This document shows positions 55,451 to 64,000 of a stretch of DNA of 64,000 nt, in pieces. The stretch lies in NCBI RefSeq assembly GCF_030867095.1, contig NC_081826.1, forward strand, positions 249,778,251-249,842,250. The letters are read 5' to 3'. The translations under genes and the position numbers were made by a program. Every line of letters starts with the position of its first letter. The first letter of the stretch is position 1. This stretch comes from Alligator mississippiensis. Taxonomy: Eukaryota > Chordata > Crocodylia > Alligatoridae. The notes below the pieces were generated by a model. That model did not search any database. It worked only from the letters and a program-made list of their open reading frames with translations, and was not told where the DNA came from.

Positions 55451-57892
55451 CATATTGTCTAGTAAAGAGTAGGGGCCTGAAACTGAACCATAGTGGGGGC
55501 CTCTACCCTACAGACTTCATAAATATTTTGTGTAGCTCAAAATACGACTTTTAGGTAAGACCAGCACTGAAGAGTTAACAGTGTAAACTAGTTTTGAACC
55601 TGAAAACATACAGAATGAGGGGTGATCAAAGGATTAATACTGCTGAGTGTTACACAAGGATGCAAGAGATGAATATGATTGTGCTGTAGGTACTTTAGTT
55701 GGTAATTTCTTGAGTTTGGATTTGCAAATCAGAACTTTTCATTAATGGAAGGAAGGGTGTATTTTTAGATTGAATTTCCTTTGTTGCTTTTTGTTTTAAA
55801 ATGTCATGTGAACTAGAGGAGATCAGGAATAAACTGACAAACTAACCCATCCCTTCTTCCCTTTGTATAATCTTCCTACATGTCAAATTTTCTTGAATAT
55901 AACAAGCAGTGAAATAAAGAAGTTGGAAGGGGGTGTTAAAAGTTCCACAGAGGGTGCATTAATAGTAGCTCCAACCTAATACACACAAAATATGTGCTTC
56001 ATAGAGTCCTTTGTTTCAGTTTTCAGTTGGAGGTTTTCCATCCAAGTCCTAACCAGGCCAAATCTTGCTTTGCTTATTACATCTGACAGTATCACAGTCC
56101 ATGTGATTTCATTTGTTGTATTCATTGAAGCCCTGGGGAGTGAAATAACTGGAGCAAGAATGAAACTCAGCTTTCCTCCTCAACACAACAGAGTACTGTT
56201 ACTAGGCCACTAGGAAAAGCATCAACTATATGAAGTCATATGTATATAAAATACATATCCATACACAATCACTAAATCGTCTATCAATAAGCTTAGAACA
56301 AATTGGAGATAGTTGTCCATTCAAGTACAAGTGAGCCTCAGACCCTGCTGAGCTATGAAAAAAATAGACCATTCAGTAAAACCAATTATTTTCAAGCACC
56401 TCATTGTTGTTCCCTCAATTGCACCTCACTACAACTTTAAAAGTAGTAATTCTATGATACAGTTAACAGCTACAGTAAAGGATTTAAGCATCACTCACCT
56501 TCACTGAAATATCCAAATGGTTTATACTGTATATACATTTGCTGTAAAATCTGCAGGTCTAAGAATATGCCTGGTTAAGGGGACACAGTTTAAAAATTAA
56601 AATTACCACTTGGGCCCAAAAAATTTTACTTACTATTTTTACAAGTAACACATAGGAATAACAAATCAAATAGATTAGGAAAAAAGATCTCTTTCTATTA
56701 CAGTTGCATGTAGGAAAATTTCATAATAAAACCACAAAAACGGCAGGTCAATCCTGAAGCAACTGAGGTTCGGGATGGCATTTTTTTGTCCATTCTTTTT
56801 ATATTAAGTAATTAATGGGTCCATTTAAAGCTGTCCTCTCCTTCAGTTAATTCTATATGTTAAAAGATTCCTGGACCTGGACAACCTTCATGTGTGGTCT
56901 AAATGTCTTATGAATGTTGTTGTTATAAAGAACTAATTCAAATACACTGTTAAGTGGGTAAAAAATGTAAATATTAGTAACCTTTTGCAATAAAAATTAC
57001 ATGCATATTTGTTCTTAAAATTACTTGGGGGAGAAGAGTTTGTTTTAAGAGTTTAGATATAATTAGAAATGGTTGCACTTTCTGCTGTTTTAAAATATTA
57101 GTAATTTTTCCCCAGACACATGACTGAAGTGTTTTGGCTGTCTGGAATTTTCAACAACAACAAAAGTCACCTTGGACTTGAGATTAAAAATAACAAATTT
57201 CAGACTGTAGGTAGCATTCTGACAGCCTTAATTTTTCATTCCCTTTTAACTATCCTGGGATTAATAGCAAAATATACCTATGTATTTGTGATTGTAGATA
57301 AACTGACAAGTATTATGAAACTATAACAGTTTAATTCTTCCCAGTATATGATCCAGTCCTCAAAAATTAAAACAGCAAATATCTCTTCTGTATTTATTAA
57401 CATGCATGTATGATTTTTATGAACCAAGAATTACATATTTTTAAAAGTTAATAGGCAATGGTGCTAAAATATGCATTTTGATAAGAAAACATCTTTTTCT
57501 GATCTGTTAATGAATAAGGTCTACCTGAGGCAGTAGCAGTTAGCAATGCTTGAATTTTATAACTAGTCACTTAGCATATTTGATTCACAGTCTAAGCTTT
57601 GGCTTCTGGAGGGCAACAGTTAAAACATTTCCAAATAGACTTAAGAGAAAATTAAACTATTCTAAAAGCCCAGCATAGCATTTTCCTTAGTTTCATAGCC
57701 ATTATAATATTGTGGTAGTTAAACTGGTTTGAATCTTTCCTCAACTTCTAAACTGGAATTGCAACACTTTTGATAGCTTCTCGTAGAGAAAAAAAATAAT
57801 AACAGATTTATATTTTTATTTGGACCAGGCTAAAACTATTGTAGAGTCAAGGACCCAGCATATCAATTCATATATATGAATACACACACACA
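55451..57892 (+). other. Intronic AT-rich DNA, nothing recognised
   Basis: No features that I can support before the Helitron cluster begins. Confidence 0.55.
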
Positions 57893-58438
57893 CAAGCAAA
57901 TGGCCTGTCAAGAATGACGGGGGGGGTGGGGGAGGAGGGCATGGGCGGGAACAGAGTGCTGCCACTCACCATCACATGCCGCTGCCGCCTCCCAGAAGGG
58001 CGGGGGGGGAGGGGTTGGGAAGCTTGCCCCTCTGTCCCCCTCAGCCAGCACCCTGCACTGCCTCTGCCTCCAGGGCCGGAGGGGACAGTGGAGTGCCACC
58101 ATGATGGAAGGGACTGAGCAGCCTTGGCCCCCCCTGTCCCCCCCCCGCTCCATCCCTTCCATCCCTGCTGTCATGGCAGTGCTTCGCCATTCCACTCTGT
58201 CCCTGCCATTCCCTCCAGCTCCCTATGCCAGAACCCTGCACCACTGCCATCTCCAAGGAGCTAGGTGTTATGACAGCACTCCATGGAGCACTCTGTGCAG
58301 AGCACTTTGATTGGTTGTTTCAGTAAGCCTTGTGATTGGCTGCTGAGACAACCAATCCTAGTGCTCCAAGACCATTATGGACAGACGGACACATACACAG
58401 ACAAACGGACATCATATATATATAGGGCTATATATAGA
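57893..58438 (-). mobile_element. Non-autonomous Helitron, copy A
   Basis: On the minus strand the copy runs from TCTATATATAGCCC (58438) to ATTTGCTTG (57893). Its last 30 bp ('TTGACAGGCCATTTGCTTG') align with the 3' end of copy C, with the canonical CTAG changed to CTTG. The core near 58309-58360 ('GATTGGTTGTTTCAGTAAGC', 'TGTGATTGGCTGC') is shared with copies B and C. The interior is GC-rich and unrelated to the other copies. Non-coding. Confidence 0.7.
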
Positions 58439-59895
58439 ATATATAGTTCTCGCTTTTGTGTGTTTGTGCACGCTTGCGCTCTCTCTTTTTCTTTTTCTCT
58501 CTCTGTATATAAAATGAGAGTTTCTGAGTTACTGCAGCTTCCTGCTTGTAGTAATGTTCAAGAAATACAGGTCTGTATTCCCCTGAGATTGAAAGCAAGT
58601 TCAGGCTTCTGGTAGTCATTCTGTTTCTAAGACTTAATTTCAAATACTGAAAATGCACTTTGTGTGAGTGATGTTTATTTAAACTTCTTGTCAAGGTGTA
58701 GTGAATAGATTCACAGTAGGAAAAGCAGTAGGTTGGGACCTCTCCTCTCCCAGTGGTTCTCCAAGTGCTTGTCTTCTACTCTTGGTTTCTGGTGGCCCTG
58801 AAAGCAGGCCCTGGAGACAAACCCCAAACAGCTTCACTGTTGAATTTCTGCCTCTGGAGTACATCAGCAAATTCAGGTGTGTAGGACATGCCTCAGCTCT
58901 CTCCTGTGTGTGATACGCAGCTGACATTAGATAGATAAGCCATTAGTCATTTTCATTATGAAATAACTTACATCATTAGAGAACCTTTAGAAATTAATTT
59001 AGAATACTGGCATTTTTAGGAAAGAAGATGAACTAACTAGTATATACCAACCTGGCAATAATTATCTACTAAAACTTTATTTTTTGAGGTCTGTTCCAGA
59101 ACTTCAAATAGATAAGTCCTTTATTTTCAGGCAGCAAGGACATCTTCCTAACTTCTTTTTTACTGTAAATTTTCACTTTTTTTAGCCAAGACTTGGGATG
59201 GCAATGAAAGAAATATGCAGTTGTGTCACTGCTGTTAGAGATCTATATTATGCTGCATTGTAATGTGAGTAAATGATAATACCAGTAAACCTGTTCTCAA
59301 ATAATGCTATTATCTTTGTTAAGAAAAAAGAAAACTTCAATATATTTTTTTTCTCATTGGAGACATTGTCTTCCAAAAATCTTTCTAGTGATAGATGCTA
59401 CAGGAAAATGGAAAGGAAATAACAATTCCTTGAGTGATTTCACATGTCAATACCATGTAAGTTGTGTGTACCAAGTGGATTGGAGCTAGAGAGCTTTCAG
59501 TAGCAGTACGTGTTGGAGTAGAGCATGGGAACTTCATATCTTTATGCCCTTATACGAAGCTATAAATGGTGAAGCTGCCCCAACCTTCCCTCACTTCCTT
59601 TTTGCCATCTGAGAGTAGGAATACACAGCTATACATTCCCCACCCCAAAGCTAATTTTGAAAATAGTTTTAGTTTAGTTAGTGTCACAGTTATAGTATTG
59701 CCTTTTAATATGCTTCTCTTTTGCTAAAAAATAAATGCTTTTATTCTTAGGTTTGTTTTGTTAACCAGTAAATCCTATATTTATACCATCTACGATGCAG
59801 AACTCTTCTGACTTCAAATGTTACCCATCTTGTAGGATACCCAAGGCTCTTTTGCCAGTATGGTTAAGGCCTGTATCAAATGACATATTGATAGA
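58439..59895 (+). other. Intronic DNA between Helitron copies
   Basis: Anonymous AT-rich sequence; no exon or transposon ends seen. Confidence 0.5.
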
Positions 59896-59930
59896 CTAGC
59901 TGAAACCCACAAACATTTGTGATTAAAATT

Positions 59931-60119
59931 TTATTGCAAAAGTATTTCTTTAAATACAGGATTTTTAGCTATCCTTTGACTGAATACTTTAATGGAATCA
60001 AAACTTCTCACCCTCGAAAAGGCTACATAAAGCTGCCCATGTGTAAACACAGGCTTAGGAATATAAATCCATATTTTGTCAAAAGTCTGCCCTTGTGACT
60101 TGTTTATAGTCATAGAATA
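59931..60119 (-). pseudogene. Helitron Rep/Hel protein, C-terminal helicase fragment
   Basis: The frame encodes [20 protein letters not shown], then [20 protein letters not shown], then ends in a stop 35 bp before the element's 3' terminus. TINKSQGQT and [10 protein letters not shown] are motifs V and VI of the Pif1-type SF1B helicase that forms the C-terminal half of Helitron Rep/Hel proteins. The family unwinds DNA during rolling-circle transposition. About 60 residues remain of a protein normally well over 1,000. The motif residues are intact, which suggests a recent break. Cellular PIF1 is less likely because the text and the position beside a Helitron 3' end fit the transposon. Confidence 0.88.
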
Positions 60120-60179
60120 AGAGGGCCCTTGTACACGTGACTATCCAGAGAAGGTGGCGGGGACGATGCACGGAGTGCT

Positions 60180-60410
60180 GGAAGCCCGGGTATGCTCGGG
60201 GAACCTTGGGCTTGGTGTGCTGCCATTACCTGGTGCACTGTCCCCACTGCCTTCTCTAGCTGCCAGCACAGCCAGCTGCTTTCCTGCCACTCTCCCGCGG
60301 CAGCCAGCCTGTCCCCACGTGGTCCCAGGCAGTGGGAAGGTAGTGGGGATGGTGCATAGGGTGCTGGAAGCTTGCCAAGCCCAAGCTTCCCCGAGCATAC
60401 CCGGGCTTCC
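60180..60410. repeat. 36-bp inverted repeat, one mismatch, inside Helitron copy B
   Basis: The arm at 60180-60215 (starting GGAAGCCCGGGTATGCTCGG) and the arm at 60375-60410 are reverse complements at 35 of 36 positions, with a 159-bp loop. A degenerate direct repeat (60155-60184 against 60339-60368) accompanies it. Confidence 0.93.
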
Positions 60411-61097
60411 AGCATCCTGTATACTGTTGGATCCAGTGGGTGTGCCTGTGACCTGGGGCTGCACCCATGCAACTGGCACACCGCCCAGGCAGGCCCAGGG
60501 GCACTGCCACCATGGAGGGAAGCACCAGCCCTGCAGCTTGTGGGTTGCACGACCTGGCGGCAGCCTGCACAGGCAGGCTCCACCGAGGGGAAACAAAGAA
60601 AAGAAGTGATGAGGGCTCTGATCTTTCTTTTCTTTCTCTCAGAACCTGGCTGCATCTCCTGTGGCCAGGGAGCAAGCTGCCAGTGAGTCATACCCCCCCT
60701 GAGCTGCAGGGGACCCTGGTGCTTCCCTTTGCAGTGGCGGTACCCCGCCTGGCAGCACCCACGCACTGGCACTGGGAAGCACTGGGGCTGCCTGCAGTCC
60801 TGGGCCTGCTGGCACCTTACCCCTTTGCCACAGAGGATGTGGGCAGGCTTTGGGGGAAAAAATAAGGATTGGGCCCCTCACCACTTTTTTTTTTCCTTTG
60901 GTGGAGCTTACCTGCTCATTCTAGCTCTGACTTGCCTGCATATCTATTTGAAATGCCTCAGGATCTATAATAGTAACATGCTTATTCTGTCTGTCCAGAG
61001 CTCTCTGATTGGTTGTTTCAGTAAGCATTGTGATTGGCTGCCAACACAACCAACCAAAGTGCTCCAGACAGACAGACAAGCCTATTGTTATTATAGA

Positions 61098-61854
61098 TTC
61101 TCTAACATTGACATGATCACCCTGTTCGTCTCAGGTATGGCCTCCGTCTTGGTACCAGGGTCATTATGCCTTGCACTTCATGACTTTTTCACCATTCCCT
61201 GAAGTGCCTTTGTGCAACTCTATGCTTACTCACAAAAGAGGAGATAATATAGACTGTTTCAACAATACTATCAACCTAAGCATCCTTACCACCCGATGAG
61301 GTAATCTCAGCAGTCAAAGGGAAAGAAAGGTCTAAAAATTGCAGAAATGATCTTTAGCCTCTTCACTGCTACTTCAGCTCCATGACAGCTGACATCTATC
61401 CAGCAGTTCTTTTGACCTTTATTTAGGACCAGCATATCAGGCAATGTCAGGGTAGTTGTGATCTCCCTTTCCTATTCCACCTCAGTTGGGGATAAATTGC
61501 GCCACTTTTTCAGTGGAAATCATAATATAGCAACATAATCCAGCATCAGACCAATGTGTTGTAAATGGTGCACACCTGGGCTATAAGTTCAGGCCTACCC
61601 TACACCTACACCTGCCTGCTAGTCTTCTTTTAGTCACTAAAAAGGTACAGGTTTTACTGTGTTTTGGGGGCTTAGAAGCAGTACCCATTCAGCATTGTGG
61701 GGAATGGCTTCTGCTCCTAGTACTTCCTCTACTCTAAAGAAAAGACGACTTGAAGATTATCCTAAACCTGGAAACAATTTAATCAAGAAAATAGTTTTGC
61801 AGTCTCTTTGGCTTCCTTTCTACTGTCTCTGGTGACTGGGATGCCCCTTTTTAT
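61098..61854 (+). other. Intronic DNA, nothing recognised
   Basis: Anonymous sequence between Helitron copy B and the hAT-like element. Confidence 0.5.
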
Positions 61855-61862
61855 TTACAAGG

Positions 61863-62255
61863 CTGTCCCAAATGCCTGGGGGCCACATGACCTGTCAGCT
61901 GCACCAATGGAGGTTACAGGCCCTCTCAGTCCACTGCAGTGCATGCTGCATGGGGGTTCCCCTCACTGCTGTAATGGCCTTGCAAAGACCTCCCCCACTG
62001 CTGCACTGTGCGGCCCTGGTCTCGCTCTGAGAATCTTGTGCTGTGCTGTGCTGTGCTGTGATGTGCTGTGCTGTGCTGTGCTGCACCTCGCCGCCCCCTG
62101 AGGCAGGTGCAGAACTCGAAAGCTGGAGTAGGGAGGGGGAACCTGGAGAATCTAATGCAGGCAGGTGGGAGGCACGTGGTGGAGGCCAGGTGGGAGCCCA
62201 GAGGTCATGATTTAACCCCTCATGGGTCACATGGCTTTCAGCTGGACAGCCCTGC
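61863..62255. mobile_element. hAT-like element with TTTACAAG target duplication
   Basis: TTTACAAG occurs on both sides (61855-61862 and 62256-62263). The left end GCTGTCCCAAATGCC and the inverted right end GCAGGGCTGTCCAGCTG share GCTGTCC, so the left terminus seems to have lost its first three or four bases (CAG/GCAG). Both ends also carry an inverted CCATGTGACC-type block further in. The interior contains the TGTGC pentanucleotide array. Non-coding. Confidence 0.65.
62036..62083. repeat. (TGTGC)n pentanucleotide microsatellite
   Basis: About nine units of CTGTG with one G-to-A-type interruption (ATGTG), lying inside the hAT-like element. Confidence 0.95.
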
Positions 62256-62334
62256 TTTACAAGATGCTTGCTTTCAGGTATCAGTTCATCCCAGCCATAG
62301 GACGCATCTCAGATTTCTTGTAGCGAGGCATCAT

Positions 62335-62701
62335 TCTATATATAGAAAGGGCTTAGTCTGTCTTTCTGTCTGTCTGTTGTCTCGGCAGCCAATCACAATG
62401 CTCACTGAAACAACCAATCAGAGAGCTCCACACAGACAGACACACAGTTGGACGCAGGATGGGGGGTGTCACAGAGTGGGACGTGGAGCAGGGGAGGAGG
62501 GGTGGTGCACAGCTGGATGCGGAGTGGTGGTGGGGCGGTGGGTGGCAGTGCTGGGGAGGAGGGGTGCAGGGCTAGATGCAGAACGGGGGTGGGGGGGAAT
62601 GTGGCGCGCAGCTGGATGTGGAGTGGCAGCAGCACGGGTTGGTGGCTGATGGCATCGCGGCACTCCCCCCCCGCCATTATTTTTGACGGGCAGTTCACTA
62701 G
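62335..62701 (+). mobile_element. Non-autonomous Helitron, copy C
   Basis: Starts TCTATATATAGAAAGGGCTT and ends TTTTTGACGGGCAGTTCACTAG followed by T. The core GCCAATCACAATGCTCACTG with ACAACCAATCAGAG is the inverse of that in copies A and B, consistent with the opposite orientation. The base before TC is T, not the usual A. The interior is a G-rich degenerate tandem repeat (units containing 'GCAGCTGGATG.GGAGTGG'). The 367 bp are non-coding; minus- and plus-strand open frames reflect the G-rich repeat. Confidence 0.82.
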
Positions 62702-64000
62702 TTTTCAATATATTCATCTGCTTTCTGCCCCAAGTTGTTTTCAAAGTACAGGGTAGTAAGGAAATCTCACCTTAAGAGAATCTGTTTACAGATAGTTCCT
62801 TATCTGGATAATTGACTCATTTGTAGCCATTCCAAACACCAGGAAGAGTACAGACTGATTCTCATTCTCATTCAGTATCTTTTTGATTTGTCTAGGGTTG
62901 TAAATAAAGATAAGTCAACCCTTTATCTGCCTCAAAAAATAGACCTCATTGAGGTGGTAATCAGCTTGACACCAGCAACCCTGTACTTGCTCAGCTTGCT
63001 GAACTTCACTTGATATGCTTATGAGACTGTCACCTGTTCAGATTTAAAACACGTCCAGTGCTTTTGGTAACTAAAATTGGAGCTAGCCATTAGCTCAGTT
63101 CTGAAGTCAGCCTTTACTCCTCCCCAAGTATCTGTGTGGGACCTGAACTTTGTCTTGATGCTTCTGATAGGGGCACTATTTCAGCCAATAGCTTTTGGAG
63201 AGAATTACTTTTCTCATGACCATCACAGCTGCCTAAAGAGAGGTAAAGTAGAGGTCCTTACAAGTGGGCGCCCACCTACAGTATTCCATAGTCTCCATGA
63301 AACCATGGTCTAATTCTTGACAAAAGGAGTTTCAATTCAGTTAAACTATTCTTCCTAAGCCCAATATTGATTAACTGAAAAGAGATTCAATAGAAGTGGT
63401 GCTGAACCACATGGTCTTGGAGCCATGTTATCTGGCCTTTGGGGGTCCCTAAGAGTCCAAAATTATGGTTGTGGGAGAACAGTGGAGGGGTAATTGCCAT
63501 GCTTCCAGTGGCAATTAAAGATGTCACTGCTCCCCCACCATCAATTTTCTAAACCTGTGGAGAGCCCCAGTAGTATAATTGGTGGGGTGGGGTGGAGACT
63601 GGGACAGCAGCCCTGGTCACTGCCTTTATATGGGGGGGCAGGGGAGGAGAGTGTCACAGGATGGCAGGGCCCTTGCTTGGCCTTCCCACCCTAGACCTCA
63701 TCTTGGGTAAAGCCTGCCTCTGCTCCAGTGCCTGCCACGTGGTCTTGGTTCATATGAGACAGTGATTTGGGAAGGGTGGCTGCTCACTGCTCATGAGGAC
63801 CTTGGGGCTTGGCTGTCTCTCTTGCTCTGTAGTCCTCTTATTCTTCTAGTTCAAACCATGGTCTGTGATTTCAGAGTTCTCGTCACCCTCAGCAGCACCT
63901 GGCTGTGTCCTGCCTGTCTAGATGGGCCCTGTCCCAGTTGCTTATCTGGGTTCTGTCCTCTTCCTCCATGTTTCTTAACTATCAGTCATTTTCTTACTTT
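62702..64000 (+). other. Intronic DNA to window end, nothing recognised
   Basis: No exon-like frame with a recognisable SSBP2 peptide and no transposon ends. The last 500 bp are somewhat GC-richer than the average intron. Confidence 0.5.

Larger units (their letters stand above)
59896..61097 (-). mobile_element. Helitron, copy B, with helicase remnant and intact ends
   Basis: Read on the minus strand the element begins TCTATAATAACAATAGGC after an A and ends CAGCTAG before a T, the A|TC...CTRR|T rule of Helitrons, with no target duplication. It is 1,202 bp. The 5' part contains the CCAATCA/TGATTGG core shared with copies A and C. The 3' part keeps the end of the Helitron helicase gene. The middle (60120-60870) is GC-rich sequence of unknown origin with a 36-bp inverted repeat, possibly captured or rearranged. 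It is non-autonomous because the Rep domain and most of the helicase are missing. Confidence 0.85.
30833..64000 (+). other. SSBP2: SSBP2 intron 1, 5' part (continues beyond window)
   Basis: Everything downstream of the donor is read as intron. I looked for the second exon (LALYVYEYLLHVGAQKSAQ type peptide after a phase-2 acceptor) and did not find it. A first intron well over 33 kb agrees with the long first intron of the gene in other vertebrates. The intron hosts all the transposons listed below and no independent gene I can support. Confidence 0.8.

Noticed and set aside
60110..60865. Minus-strand 220-codon and plus-strand 151-codon frames
   Set aside because: They cover the GC-rich inverted-repeat cargo of Helitron copy B; translations of both strands look equally plausible and none has a known domain.
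30827..64000. SSBP2 exon 2
   Set aside because: Searched by eye for the LALYVYEYLLHVGAQ-type peptide after a phase-2 acceptor and did not find it; assumed to lie beyond the window.
1..64000. tRNA, rRNA, snRNA genes, CRISPR arrays or prokaryotic-type systems
   Set aside because: No cloverleaf with A and B boxes, no regularly spaced direct repeats with unique spacers, and the sequence is clearly vertebrate nuclear DNA.

Overview
This is vertebrate nuclear DNA with a very low gene density. The only host gene I can support is the first coding exon of SSBP2 (single-stranded DNA-binding protein 2) on the + strand at 30768-30826. It lies inside a sharp CpG island of about 1.6 kb. The 30 kb upstream are intergenic and mostly AT-rich, and everything from 30827 to the window end is SSBP2 intron 1. 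I found no second exon.

The repeat content points to a sauropsid, most likely a crocodilian. There are CR1 LINEs of at least three ages, one of them retaining a long reverse-transcriptase frame. There are also many short non-autonomous DNA transposons (hAT-like, Tc/mariner-like and a MITE family whose ends resemble 'TGCCTATA') and no mammalian SINEs or L1. The species call is inference from repeat style, not from a diagnostic gene.

Layout. 1-430: a CpG-dense block, perhaps an LTR or other young repeat edge. 431-9.6 kb: intergenic DNA with two MITE clusters (2.5-4.3 kb) and an old SINE-like repeat. 9688-10985: a 1.3-kb hAT-like element abutting a CR1 3' end. 11-19 kb: mostly anonymous DNA, with an ancient CR1 reverse-transcriptase scrap (14.4 kb) and an unexplained long minus-strand open frame (16.2-16.8 kb). 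19-21.3 kb: a TIR element and a CR1 with another CR1 inserted in it. 21.3-29.9 kb: almost featureless. 30-31.6 kb: SSBP2 CpG island, promoter and exon 1. 31.6-64 kb: intron 1, with CR1 copies (36.8, 41.4 and 48-49.7 kb), four hAT-like insertions with recognisable 8-bp target duplications, Tc-like MITEs, and at 57.9-62.7 kb three members of one Helitron family. One Helitron still carries the C-terminal motifs of the Helitron helicase and has intact A|TC...CTAG|T termini.

The genome-biology interest is the Helitron cluster, the well-preserved hAT ends and target duplications, the nested insertions that give relative ages, and a promoter flanked by G-quadruplex-type tracts with short upstream ORFs. 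No CRISPR, operon or bacterial-type system is present.
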